Shown here: positions 1-8,324 of the stretch, in pieces
Position numbering within the stretch: position 1 is the stretch's first letter
Layout of the letters: every line of letters starts with the position of its first letter
Assembly (NCBI RefSeq): GCF_000380985.1
Contig: NZ_KB905697.1
Span: 186,001-250,000 of the forward strand
Direction: 5' to 3'
Source of the DNA: Proteiniphilum acetatigenes DSM 18083
GTDB lineage: Bacteria > Bacteroidota > Bacteroidia > Bacteroidales > Dysgonomonadaceae
Length of the DNA stretch: 64,000 nucleotides
The notes under the pieces: model-generated
Seen by the model: the letters and a program-made list of their open reading frames with translations, nothing else
Databases searched by the model: none
Told to the model about the DNA's origin: nothing
Translations under genes and position numbers: made by a program

Positions 1-1645
1 AACTACCTGAGAGATTTCCATCGATATTCACCCTGAGATAAGGATCTTTCCAACTCTCGATCGCCACGAAGGGCGACAGATCAAGTCGTTCCACATTTCC
101 CTTTACATCAAACTTCATTGCTTCCCCAAATGTGATGTCCCCGGAGAGATCAAACTTATTTCTCTCCATATCGGAACGGATATCAGCAACGACACTATTG
201 CCGCTATACACCCCGTCAAAGAAAATATCACTGTAATGGTAGTCCCTGAAAGATGTCGATACGATCCGCCCACCGGCTGCCACAGTAATCGTTGAGTCCT
301 GAAGGATAGATAATTTGAGATCCGTATCTATGGTAGTATTCCCTATTCCGGCATCCTCTCCGATGATATTGCCCACTTTTATATTATTGGCCGTCACAGG
401 CCCTTCAAAAACAAGACTTTTAAATTCATTACCTATACGCCCGGTCCCGTTGAGTTTTACATTGCCTTGATCTGTAACCGCCTCTCCGTCATAAAGGAAT
501 TGTCTCAAACGGCCGTCAGCCTTCATCCGGAGATTGAGGTCGCCCATGGCCACCAACTGTTCGGGAGAAGCAAATTCAGGTGTACCGATACGGATCAATG
601 CTTGCAGGTCTTCCTGGGAGACAGACAGATTACGGAGATTCACATGCAATTCCCCGTTGTTGATATCACCGTAATCAGAGATCGATCCGGAGACATTGAT
701 TTCGGTGTCGGGACCATACCGGAAAGTCAGATTATTCAACTCAACCTGAGGCAACGTACCCTTTGCGCTGATTTCAAATGAGATCGGCTTATCGAGATGA
801 GCAAAACGGGAAACAAAAATATTTATATCAAGCGGATCGATCTGATTACTTTCTGCAGTAAGAGAAAATACTTTTGATTCCAGATCGTAAGCCGCATCTT
901 TGACTTGGATACGCGATTCGTTCAAAGCGACAGTCACCCCGTCACTGCTGAGCAAAGTGCCCTCTCCCTTCATCCGGGCTTTCAAATTATTAAGTGTAAG
1001 GCCCGCATTCTTTTCCAGAAAATTGAGATGATTCACTTCAGCCTGCATATCTTCCGGGCTCAGAAAATCCACGTTTCCCCTAAAATTAAAATCTTCAATA
1101 TCTATATGACTGACATTAAAGGCTCCCGGAGTCTCAGGCATCGAAAGAATATTATACCGGAGTTTTCCATTCTTCAATATTGCCTCGTTGGCAGTAATAC
1201 GCCATGGTTTCTTATCCTTCTCCACCTGCGTGGTATCTTTCTCTTTGACAAAAGCATCAATAATAAACTGGAAATTAAATGGGTCGTCGGGTGATTCACG
1301 ATGAACATTGGCTGTAAAATTCTCGATACCCGCCTTGTGTACCGTCACCTTATTCCTTAAGAGATCCAGTGCATGGATGCGGACTGCGATCTTGCCGACA
1401 TAAAGTAATGTATCCTGCTGCAGGTCTTCCACATAAACCCCTTCAAGTTCCACGGTATTAAAAAGACGGATACGGATACTCTCCAGATCGACTTTCGTTC
1501 CGATGAGTGGTCTGAATTTTTCCAACGCTACGTTCGCCATACTCTTCTGTACTGCTGGAATGCTGAAAACAATGAAAAGTATTATATTCAACAATATAAT
1601 ACTGACAATGATAATGGCGAATATGCGTGCAATTTTAGCGACCAA
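1..1645 (-). CDS. TamB/AsmA-like translocation and assembly protein, N-terminal part (partial)
   Basis: An open frame of about 548 codons runs leftward off the window edge, so the C-terminus is missing. It begins with one hydrophobic anchor (IFAIIIVSIILLNIILFIVF) followed by IPAVQKSMANVALEK and then long beta-strand-rich repetitive sequence with AsmA/DUF490-like phrases such as SIRIRLFNTVELEGVYVEDL. TamB-like proteins are inner-membrane-anchored, span the periplasm and help move lipids or assemble outer-membrane proteins. The start is uncertain. No ATG lies in frame before the membrane anchor back to an upstream TAA. I chose the TTG at 1645, which gives LVAKIARIF before the anchor. The first in-frame ATG, at 1540, would delete the anchor. 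The gene follows queA on the same strand with a gap of about 130 bp. The family assignment is fairly secure; the start is not. Confidence 0.72.
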   Translation of the reverse strand, partial: MVAKIARIFAIIIVSIILLNIILFIVFSIPAVQKSMANVALEKFRPLIGTKVDLESIRIRLFNTVELEGVYVEDLQQDTLLYVGKIAVRIHALDLLRNKVTVHKAGIENFTANVHRESPDDPFNFQFIIDAFVKEKDTTQVEKDKKPWRITANEAILKNGKLRYNILSMPETPGAFNVSHIDIEDFNFRGNVDFLSPEDMQAEVNHLNFLEKNAGLTLNNLKARMKGEGTLLSSDGVTVALNESRIQVKDAAYDLESKVFSLTAESNQIDPLDINIFVSRFAHLDKPISFEISAKGTLPQVELNNLTFRYGPDTEINVSGSISDYGDINNGELHVNLRNLSVSQEDLQALIRIGTPEFASPEQLVAMGDLNLRMKADGRLRQFLYDGEAVTDQGNVKLNGTGRIGNEFKSLVFEGPVTANNIKVGNIIGEDAGIGNTTIDTDLKLSILQDSTITVAAGGRIVSTSFRDYHYSDIFFDGVYSGNSVVADIRSDMERNKFDLSGDITFGEAMKFDVKGNVERLDLSPFVAIESWKDPYLRVNIDGNLSGS

Positions 1646-1773
1646 CTTAATTGAAATATTATAAATGAAAGACTTTCGATTATTAAACGATGCAATAATA
1701 CAAAAAAAAGAGGGTAAAAAACCGTATATTAGGAAGTTTTTAACCAAAAATAGGCTTTTTGAATTTTATTCTA

Positions 1774-3000
1774 CTATTTCCACAACAAAGAACTATCACC
1801 ATAACTCAGAAACCGATAATCATTCTCCAGCGCATAATCGTATATCTTATGCCAATCATCACCCACAAATGCTGAAATAAGCAGCAAGAGTGTACTTTGA
1901 GGCTGATGAAAATTCGTAATAATGGCATTGGGAAAATGAAATTCGTAACCAGGGACAATCATCAGTTGCGTGGAAGAGATGAGACGTTGCTGCCCGGTCT
2001 CTTCAAGATAACGGAGAATATTGTGGAGCGCCTGCCTGGGGGCGATATCCGGGGTACCGTCATACGGTTCCCATTGCTTCACGTCCAATTCATGACCCGA
2101 TACCCCGGGATTAACACCCAGTTTCTTTCCTATATAGTAAAGACTCTCCACGGTACGCATAGAGGTGGTTCCCACCGCCACGACCTTCCCTGAATGATGC
2201 AGCAACTGCTCAATAGTCTCTTTCGGCACAGAGATAAATTCGGTATGCATCTCATGGTCGGCTATGGTTTCGCTTTTCACCGGTTTGAAGGTACCTGCAC
2301 CTACATGCAGGGTTACTTCTGCCGTTCGGATTCCTTTCTGACGAAGCTGCTCCATCATCCCTTCCGTAAAGTGTAATCCTGCAGTGGGTGCCGCCACAGA
2401 CCCTTCGAAACGGGAGTAGACTGTTTGATAAGTCTCATCGTCTTTTGCTTCCGAAGGACGATTCAGATAAGGAGGAATAGGCAACTTCCCGGCAATCTCC
2501 AATAATTCCGAAAATGTAAACTCCTCATTGTCCCAGGAGAACTGCACCACCGTATCATTACTATCCGTAACCCCGGCCTTTTCAACCTTCAGCCCCACTA
2601 TACCTTTATTGACGGGTATCTGCATCTGTAATGGCTCTCCTTTCCAGCGCTTGGCATTCCCGATCATACAATTCCATGAACATTGTCGGCGTTGCTGAAA
2701 ATTTACCACATAGTCGGTCGGATAATGCGGCGAGAGGCAAAATACTTCAATCTGAGCACCGGTTTCCTTTTGAAACAACAAACGGGCATGAATCACCCTG
2801 GTATTATTAAACAGGAGCAGGCTCCCTTCCGGAAGCAACTCCGGCAGTTCACTGAATCGGAAGGTACTGATCTGCAAACCACTGTACAGCAATAGCTTGG
2901 ATGCATCTCTTTGTTGAAGGGGATATTTCGCTATTCTATCGTCGGGAAGATGATAATTATATTGGGATATTTGCAGTTGTCTTGTTTTTTCTATTTCCAT
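1774..3000 (-). CDS. queA: tRNA preQ1(34) S-adenosylmethionine ribosyltransferase-isomerase QueA
   Basis: This enzyme transfers and isomerises the ribosyl moiety of SAM onto 7-aminomethyl-7-deazaguanine in the tRNA wobble position, forming epoxyqueuosine in queuosine synthesis. The 408-residue length is slightly above the usual 340-360. Family hallmarks are YHLPDDRIAKYPLQQRDASKLL at the N-terminus (shown only in part as the YNYHLP..RIA region), LLLFNNTRVIHARL, the PTAGLHFT motif near residue 205, HVGAGTFKPV, GTTSMRT, and TNFHQPQSTLL near the C-terminus. It is cytosolic. The nearest upstream sequence is an intergenic region carrying 7-bp-period repeats; the next gene upstream is divergent. The other queuosine genes are not in this window, as is usual for Bacteroidales. 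Confidence 0.96.
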   Translation of the reverse strand: MEIEKTRQLQISQYNYHLPDDRIAKYPLQQRDASKLLLYSGLQISTFRFSELPELLPEGSLLLFNNTRVIHARLLFQKETGAQIEVFCLSPHYPTDYVVNFQQRRQCSWNCMIGNAKRWKGEPLQMQIPVNKGIVGLKVEKAGVTDSNDTVVQFSWDNEEFTFSELLEIAGKLPIPPYLNRPSEAKDDETYQTVYSRFEGSVAAPTAGLHFTEGMMEQLRQKGIRTAEVTLHVGAGTFKPVKSETIADHEMHTEFISVPKETIEQLLHHSGKVVAVGTTSMRTVESLYYIGKKLGVNPGVSGHELDVKQWEPYDGTPDIAPRQALHNILRYLEETGQQRLISSTQLMIVPGYEFHFPNAIITNFHQPQSTLLLLISAFVGDDWHKIYDYALENDYRFLSYGDSSLLWK

Positions 3001-3278
3001 ACGAGTATTTTATTGAGAAAATTGATGGAGATTGGGGGAGATTGGGGAATTGAAGTGGGCTTCCTCTTCACTCTTCATTTTCAATTTTCAACTTTCAATT
3101 TTCAACTCCATCAAACTCTTACATTTTTTTACTATCACAAAAATGATTTTTCGTAATAATTAATGATTTTATTCCGCAAAATTAGTCAACTTTGCAATAC
3201 GTAACAAGAATAAAAGAGTCAAACAGGCGCTTCCGTCATAAACACGCCTTGACAAATGAAACACGCTGACACTTTACA
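3001..3278. other. Divergent intergenic region between queA and the Smr gene
   Basis: This 278-bp gap separates divergent genes. The queA-proximal half is a low-complexity tract, including short phrases built on GAGATTGGGG and a 7-bp-period repeat. The Smr-proximal half is AT-rich and contains a likely -7 promoter element, CAACTTTG at 3187-3194, reading toward the Smr gene. Confidence 0.5.
3073..3114. repeat. 7-bp tandem repeat (TTTTCAA-type)
   Basis: About four to five degenerate copies of a heptamer are read as TTTTCAA TTTTCAA CTTTCAA followed by another TTTTCAA and a partial unit. The period of seven matches other intergenic repeats in this window at about 20646, 21765, 22925 and 37150, although the unit sequence differs at each site. 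Confidence 0.7.
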
Positions 3279-4358
3279 ATGAATAAATTAACAATAGGAG
3301 ACACGGTCCGTTTTCTCAATACAGTAGGGGGAGGGATCGTAAAAGGATTCCGGAATAAACAGGTGGTAATCGTTGAAGATGAACATGGCTTCGACGTACC
3401 GGTACTGATTTCGGAATGTGTTGTGGTACAACCGGCAGGTAATGAAAAGCTGACGAAATTGCCCGAAAAGGAGGAGCTATCTTATGATACAGTTCCCGCC
3501 ACTTCAGGATTCAACCCATCAGTAGAAGAGAAAAAGGAGGAAGAATTGCCTGAAGAAACTCCGGAAGGTGAAAAGATTACAGCCTGTCTGGCATGGCTTC
3601 CTATGGATATAAAGAATCTGTCATCCACAACCTACGAATGTTATTTCGTGAACGACAGTAATTACTATCTCTTTTTTAATTACATGAGCCGGGAAGGAGA
3701 TTCCCTGAAAATACGCTATAGCGGGCTTATCGAACCGAACACCAAAATATTTCTGGAAGAACTCGAAAAAGGAGATCTTAATGAAATAGAGAAGGTGACC
3801 GTGCAGTTCATCGCATTCAAGCGGAACAAACCGTTCAGTGCCAAGAATCCCTGCTCGGTAGAACTGCGTATCGATACGGTGAAGTTCTATAAGCTGCATA
3901 GTTTTCATGAGAACGACTATTTCGAAGACAATGCGCTTACCTGTTTTATCATGCGAAATGATATCCCGGAAGATAAGCTTCGCATTTCCACAGGTGATCT
4001 GGAGCAGGCAATGAAAGAAAAAAAGAGGCAGGACGATCGACCGCAGAGAGCACGGATCGAAAAAGCAAGAAAAGAGACGACAACCGAAGTCGATCTTCAT
4101 ACTAATGCATTGCTTGACACCACCGTGGGAATGAATAATGCAGAAATACTGGAATATCAGTTGAATAAATTCAATGAGGTGATGAATGAACATATCCATC
4201 GCAAAAACCACAAAATTGTGTTTATCCACGGGAAAGGGGATGGCGTACTCAGAAATGCCATCATCAAAGAGTTGAAAAAGAATTATCCCAAATGTTTTTA
4301 CCAGGACGCCTCTTTTCGAGAATACGGCTATGGAGCGACAATGGTGACTATTAAATAA
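3279..4358 (+). CDS. Smr-domain protein with DUF2027 N-terminal region
   Basis: The 359-residue protein has three visible parts. The N-terminal 50 residues (IGDTVRFLNTVGGGIVKGF) resemble the small beta-barrel found at the start of Bacteroidetes DUF2027 proteins. A central beta-rich part follows at about residues 100-240. The C-terminal 90 residues are an Smr domain, with VDLHTNALLD, the signature HGKGDGVLRNAI and a terminal YGATMVTIK. Smr domains are DNA- or RNA-binding and often nucleolytic, and are also found at the end of MutS2. There is no MutS core here, so this is a stand-alone Smr protein. A linker of about 40 charged residues (260-300) separates it from the central region. The following lipoprotein gene starts 22 bp downstream, so the two are probably cotranscribed. 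The precise cellular role is unknown. Confidence 0.9.
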   Translation: MNKLTIGDTVRFLNTVGGGIVKGFRNKQVVIVEDEHGFDVPVLISECVVVQPAGNEKLTKLPEKEELSYDTVPATSGFNPSVEEKKEEELPEETPEGEKITACLAWLPMDIKNLSSTTYECYFVNDSNYYLFFNYMSREGDSLKIRYSGLIEPNTKIFLEELEKGDLNEIEKVTVQFIAFKRNKPFSAKNPCSVELRIDTVKFYKLHSFHENDYFEDNALTCFIMRNDIPEDKLRISTGDLEQAMKEKKRQDDRPQRARIEKARKETTTEVDLHTNALLDTTVGMNNAEILEYQLNKFNEVMNEHIHRKNHKIVFIHGKGDGVLRNAIIKELKKNYPKCFYQDASFREYGYGATMVTIK

Positions 4359-4380
4359 AAAACAAATAAAATAATCTCGT

Positions 4381-4992
4381 ATGAAAAAGATGATCCTGCT
4401 CCTTAGCGTGGCCCTTCTGTTCAACGGCTGCGACGTAGTGAATAAAATCGGAGGAGCCTACCAACTTTCACAAAGTGAATATCGCTATCGTTCGTTAGAC
4501 AACATCCAACTGGCAGGAATAAATCTGGGAAATGCTTCCGCCATCTCCGTATCGAAACTGGCATCCATCGCCACTGCACTGGCCGGGGTATCCACCATGC
4601 AAAACATACCGTTCAGCATGACCCTCAATATGGATGTGACTAATCCCAACAAAAACGCTGCTTTCCTTGATGCATTGGATTATGCCATCCAGATCAATGA
4701 GATGGAATTTGTGGAAGGAAAAATGGATATCCCTATCCGCATTGAACCGGGAGAGACCAAAGTGGTTCCCATCCCCATCAGCGTTGATCTGAGAAATGTG
4801 ATGAACCGCTATTCACAGCAGCGGGTCGCCAATGAGATGAGCGCTTTCCTGGGAATCACTCCCAATGAGACTTCCGTCACTGTGAAGTTATGGCCCAAAT
4901 TAACAGTTGGAAATACTGTCCTTAAATCGCCTGCAGCGATTCCTGTAGTATTTAATTTTGGAGGAAAAGATAACGGATCAGGAAAAAATTAA
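4381..4992 (+). CDS. LEA14-like lipoprotein
   Basis: This is a 203-residue predicted lipoprotein. The signal is short (MKKMILLLSVALLFNGC, lipid-modified Cys at 17). The mature part, from YRYRSLDNIQLAGINL through FSMTLNMDVTNPNKNAAFLD to VPIPISVDL, has the beta-sandwich pattern of the LEA-2/water-stress fold, where alternating hydrophobic strands surround a conserved NPN turn. Related Bacteroidetes proteins are annotated only as LEA type 2 family and have no settled function. It sits 22 bp after the Smr gene and is followed by a strong hairpin terminator at 5013-5034, so it closes that transcription unit. Confidence 0.78.
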   Translation: MKKMILLLSVALLFNGCDVVNKIGGAYQLSQSEYRYRSLDNIQLAGINLGNASAISVSKLASIATALAGVSTMQNIPFSMTLNMDVTNPNKNAAFLDALDYAIQINEMEFVEGKMDIPIRIEPGETKVVPIPISVDLRNVMNRYSQQRVANEMSAFLGITPNETSVTVKLWPKLTVGNTVLKSPAAIPVVFNFGGKDNGSGKN

Positions 4993-5012
4993 CAGGTAAA
5001 CCGATTAGCCGG

Positions 5013-5034
5013 GGCGGGAAATTATTTTCCCGCC
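5013..5034 (+). terminator. Intrinsic terminator after the LEA-like lipoprotein gene
   Basis: The 9-bp stem GGCGGGAAA / TTTCCCGCC closes on a 4-nt TTAT loop and is followed by a T-rich stretch on the plus strand. It overlaps the last codons and stop of the convergent thioesterase gene. The minus-strand side has no T-run, so termination is expected mainly for plus-strand transcripts. Confidence 0.8.
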
Positions 5035-5777
5035 TCTTTATTTGTGGCCTTTTCAAACAGTATACGTGCACGACAAGCAGTTCCTTTTTCTGTTGTTTCA
5101 ATCTGGAAAAGATAATCTTCGGGGGCAATCATCTGCCGGTGAACCTCTCCTCTGTCGCCATAAGTGATCTCTTTCAGGAAGTTGATCTCAAACCGCCGGA
5201 TATAATGCTTACGGTAAAAATCGAGCGAAAAACAATCTGATAACCACTGCACATAATTCAAGCTGTTAGCATGGCCATTGACATCTATTTCACTGTATTT
5301 TACGATAAAACTATTGGCCGCCTCCCCTTCTACATTGGCAATCCTGGCCGGCTCATCTAACGGTATACTTTCGTTCACAATAAATTGTTGCATCGCAGGG
5401 ATAGTATCTAACCGCACACTACGGCGTGTCTGCATATTGATGACCGCCCAAGAGGATTTCGCATGTCCGATTACTGTTCCGGCACCATCCCTCATCCGGA
5501 AATTACGGGTAGTAAATGTTGTTCCCACATGCTCGATCCAGGTCTCGATAGAAAGGGAATCCTGTTCGGTAGGGAACCGTTCCATATCGATCACTAAGCG
5601 TGAAAGCACCCAGGTATAATGCTCCGCCTGTAACTCCAACAGCCCGAAACCATTTTCATCCGCATTCCTGCCGGCAGTCATTAACACCATATTGGTGAGC
5701 GATCTAAGTGAAACTCTACGCCGAAAATCGATATCCTGCGCCTCAATATCGTAACTGTATTTTTTCTTTGCACTCAT
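5022..5777 (-). CDS. Acyl-ACP thioesterase (FatA/FatB-like)
   Basis: This cytosolic enzyme would hydrolyse acyl-acyl carrier protein to release free fatty acids. The 251 residues form two hot-dog domains, roughly 1-130 and 150-250. The second carries the catalytic D-x-N-x-H pattern of this family in SEIDVNGHANSLNY (Asp165, Asn167, His169). The first contains WVLSRLVIDMERFPT and FTTRNFRMRDG, as in bacterial relatives of plant acyl-ACP thioesterases. The gene is convergent with the lipoprotein gene and its stop codon lies inside that gene's terminator hairpin. A TACCTTTG -7 element at 5812-5819 reads toward it. Confidence 0.9.
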   Translation of the reverse strand: MSAKKKYSYDIEAQDIDFRRRVSLRSLTNMVLMTAGRNADENGFGLLELQAEHYTWVLSRLVIDMERFPTEQDSLSIETWIEHVGTTFTTRNFRMRDGAGTVIGHAKSSWAVINMQTRRSVRLDTIPAMQQFIVNESIPLDEPARIANVEGEAANSFIVKYSEIDVNGHANSLNYVQWLSDCFSLDFYRKHYIRRFEINFLKEITYGDRGEVHRQMIAPEDYLFQIETTEKGTACRARILFEKATNKEAGK

Positions 5778-5811
5778 TTTTCCCTTTCAACTATTTCGTT
5801 TTTAAAAACTT

Positions 5812-5819
5812 CAAAGGTA
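5812..5819 (-). promoter_or_regulatory. -7 promoter element for the thioesterase gene
   Basis: Read on the minus strand the site is TACCTTTG, an exact match to the Bacteroidales -7 consensus TAnnTTTG, about 35 nt upstream of the start codon. A clear TTTG -33 box at the usual spacing was not found. Confidence 0.5.
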
Positions 5820-5967
5820 CAAAAATATCCAAAAACGAATTTAACTCTCCGGTTGATCTGTCGATATGGTCTATTAGCCGGCATCAGTCTGTAAGGACTC
5901 TTTTTCCACACAAAACGAGCATAAGAATCATTCTCACACAAATACATGATTAAAAGCGAGTTGCTTT

Positions 5968-5981
5968 CCCGATAAATCGGG
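5968..5981. repeat. Short perfect palindrome
   Basis: CCCGATAAATCGGG is a perfect inverted repeat with 6-bp arms around AA. It is too tight for a normal terminator loop and has no T-run. It could be a protein-binding site or a fragment of a dispersed palindromic element. Confidence 0.35.
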
Positions 5982-6111
5982 ACAAGCTCGGCTAATACTT
6001 TTAGAGGAAGTCGGCGATTTCGCTTCGCTCAATTGTCATACGATACCTTTGAACATCAAAGGTTCCATATACCGAAATAAAACAATAAAATAATCATATG
6101 AAATTAATCAT

Positions 6112-6119
6112 TACCTTTG
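6112..6119 (+). promoter_or_regulatory. -7 promoter element for the serine dehydratase gene
   Basis: TACCTTTG is an exact TAnnTTTG match, 37 nt before the start codon, which implies a leader of about 30 nt. No TTTG -33 box is visible at the normal distance. Confidence 0.5.
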
Positions 6120-6156
6120 CAAAGACTTTGCAGGAACTTAATTTCACATTTATTTT

Positions 6157-7374
6157 ATGCAATCAATCAGAGAACTTTACCGTATCGGAAACGGACCATC
6201 AAGCAGCCATACTATGGGGCCAAAAAAAGCAGCAGCTATGTTCGCCGGAAATCACCCCGAAGCGAAGAAATTCATCGTCACACTCTATGGTAGTTTAGCT
6301 GCTACGGGAAAAGGACACTTGACCGACGAAGCAATCCTGAGCGTCCTGGAGCCGGTCGCACCGACCACCATCGAATGGCTACCGAAGACATTCCTATCTT
6401 TTCATCCCAACGCATTGAAGCTGGAGGCATACGATAGTGACGGGAAGGTAACAGGTTCACAGACGGTCTACAGCGTAGGTGGCGGTAAGATTTCCGATGG
6501 AGAAAAAACGATCGGGGTCACAGGGAACGAAGGTAAAGATATTTATCCGATGACTACTCTGACAGAAATAATGGATTGGTGTGAAAAAACCGGAAGAAGC
6601 TATTGGGAATATGTGGAAGAGCACGAAGGCAAAGAGATATGGGATTATCTCGCAGAGGTATGGCAGGTAATGAAGGCTGCCGTGGAAAGGGGGCTCGATA
6701 ATGAAGGGGTATTGCCCGGACCCTTAAGTCTGCATCGTAAAGCGGCAAGTTACTTTATCAAAGCCAAAGGATACAAAGCGTCATTACAATCGCGGGGACG
6801 GGTCTTTGCCTATGCCCTGGCGGTATCGGAAGAGAACGCCTCGGGCGGAGAAATTGTTACGGCACCTACCTGCGGCTCCTGTGGAGTAGTACCGGCTGTA
6901 CTTTACCATCTTGAAGAGAGTCGCAGTTTCAGTAAGAACAGGATGCTCCGTGCATTGGCTACTGCGGGTTTAGTAGGTAATATCGTAAAAGAGAATGCCT
7001 CTATCTCGGGTGCCGAGGTGGGATGTCAGGGAGAGGTAGGCGTTGCCTGCGCCATGGCAGCCGCGGCAGCCAGTCAGCTCTTTGGGGGAAGTCCTGCCCA
7101 GATTGAGTATGCCGCGGAGATGGGGCTGGAGCACCACCTGGGAATGACCTGTGATCCGGTATGCGGACTGGTACAGATCCCCTGCATCGAACGCAATGCC
7201 TATGCTGCCGCAAGGGCATTGGACGCCAACCTCTATTCGTCTTTTACAGACGGGATCCACCGGGTTTCGTTCGACCGCGTGGTGAATGTAATGAAAGAAA
7301 CGGGACACGACCTGCCATCACTCTATAAGGAGACCGGCGAAGGGGGATTGGCCAAAGGACATACTTTTTCATGA
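6157..7374 (+). CDS. sdaA: L-serine ammonia-lyase, iron-sulfur dependent, single chain
   Basis: This enzyme deaminates L-serine to pyruvate and ammonia in the cytosol. The 405-residue protein joins the beta and alpha domains in one chain. The substrate-binding loop GPSSSHTMGP is at residues 13-22. The alpha domain carries APTCGSCGVVPA at 237-246 and candidate [4Fe-4S] ligands in GAEVGCQGE (Cys290) and CDPVCGLVQIPC (Cys332, Cys343). The start at 6157 puts SIRELYRIGNGPSSSH at the N-terminus, as in other Bacteroidales copies. A longer out-of-frame reading beginning at 6098 is not supported. It is apparently transcribed alone from the -7 element at 6112. Confidence 0.95.
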   Translation: MQSIRELYRIGNGPSSSHTMGPKKAAAMFAGNHPEAKKFIVTLYGSLAATGKGHLTDEAILSVLEPVAPTTIEWLPKTFLSFHPNALKLEAYDSDGKVTGSQTVYSVGGGKISDGEKTIGVTGNEGKDIYPMTTLTEIMDWCEKTGRSYWEYVEEHEGKEIWDYLAEVWQVMKAAVERGLDNEGVLPGPLSLHRKAASYFIKAKGYKASLQSRGRVFAYALAVSEENASGGEIVTAPTCGSCGVVPAVLYHLEESRSFSKNRMLRALATAGLVGNIVKENASISGAEVGCQGEVGVACAMAAAAASQLFGGSPAQIEYAAEMGLEHHLGMTCDPVCGLVQIPCIERNAYAAARALDANLYSSFTDGIHRVSFDRVVNVMKETGHDLPSLYKETGEGGLAKGHTFS

Positions 7375-7519
7375 AATATCTCAGTCGTATGATTTAGTTG
7401 CAATCTTACGACTTACAAAAGTTCAATGGAGAGGTGGATCTTTTTGTGTCCCGGATATACTTTTTTATAAATTTCACCGTTATAACAGCGGTATTACGTA
7501 ATCAACCTATTGCATTAAA

Positions 7520-8110
7520 ATGATAGATTATATCAAAGGAGAGATAGCGGAACTTACACCAACCTATGTAACACTGGAATGTGGCGGTATCGGCTATCAA
7601 TTGAATATCTCACTGAACACTTACGGTGCGATCAGTCAGGAACCCACGGCAAAACTCTACGTGTATGAGTCCATCCGTGAGGATGCCCATGTGTTATTCG
7701 GGTTCAGGGATAAACATGAAAGGGAACTGTTCCTTTATCTTATCTCCGTATCGGGTGTAGGACCCAGCACAGCAAGGATAATCCTTTCATCCCTCAATTC
7801 AAGGGAACTGGAAAATGTGATCGTTACGGAGAACACTACAGTACTACAATCCGTAAAAGGGATCGGCGCCAAGACAGCACAAAGAATTATTGTCGATCTG
7901 AAAGACAAGATCAAAATGACTGATGAGAGCGGTACCATTCAACTTCCCACGAAAAGCGACCTCTCCGAAACAGGTCATGCGGCTGTTTCTGCCCTTGTGA
8001 TGCTCGGCTTTGTACAGACCGCTTCACAGAAAGTAGTGTCAAAGATATTGAAAGAATCGCCTACATTACCGGTAGAAAGCGTGATCAAAGAAGCATTGAA
8101 AAGATTATAA
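7520..8110 (+). CDS. ruvA: Holliday junction branch migration protein RuvA
   Basis: RuvA binds four-way DNA junctions as a tetramer and loads the RuvB motor. The 196 residues have the expected layout. An OB-fold N-terminus ([20 protein letters not shown]) is followed by two helix-hairpin-helix motifs around [17 protein letters not shown] (about 75-91) and [19 protein letters not shown] (about 113-131), and the RuvB-contacting domain III from about 150 ([12 protein letters not shown]). It precedes sprA by 214 bp on the same strand, the ruvA-sprA order known in several Bacteroidetes. Confidence 0.97.
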   Translation: MIDYIKGEIAELTPTYVTLECGGIGYQLNISLNTYGAISQEPTAKLYVYESIREDAHVLFGFRDKHERELFLYLISVSGVGPSTARIILSSLNSRELENVIVTENTTVLQSVKGIGAKTAQRIIVDLKDKIKMTDESGTIQLPTKSDLSETGHAAVSALVMLGFVQTASQKVVSKILKESPTLPVESVIKEALKRL

Positions 8111-8324
8111 CATTGTTGACATTGTCGGCAACCAACTCCCGTCACTCCGGCATAAACTGATTAATGAGACTTTGAAGAGATGATAACAGGCTGATTACGT
8201 AATACGGATTTGAATAGATGAATCCTGTTAAGCTGTTGTTTCTCTGAGAAAAATTAGTCACATATTCTTTCTTATCCATACGGCAATCTTTCATTTCTTC
8301 TCACGATGGTCGTATGGAATTCGT

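Larger units (their letters stand above)
5778..6156. other. Intergenic region between the thioesterase and serine dehydratase genes
   Basis: This 379-bp gap between divergent genes has no credible coding frame. It contains a minus-strand -7 element near the thioesterase gene, a 14-bp palindrome CCCGATAAATCGGG at 5968-5981, and a plus-strand -7 element just before the serine dehydratase gene. No recognisable riboswitch fold was found. Confidence 0.5.

Noticed and set aside
3621-4424. A 267-codon minus-strand open frame
   Set aside because: It is antisense to the Smr-domain gene, is rich in Phe, Ile and Cys, and shows no domain.
5778-6156. Possible riboswitch before the serine dehydratase gene
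   Set aside because: The predicted transcript starts only about 30 nt before the gene, and no known aptamer motif was seen.
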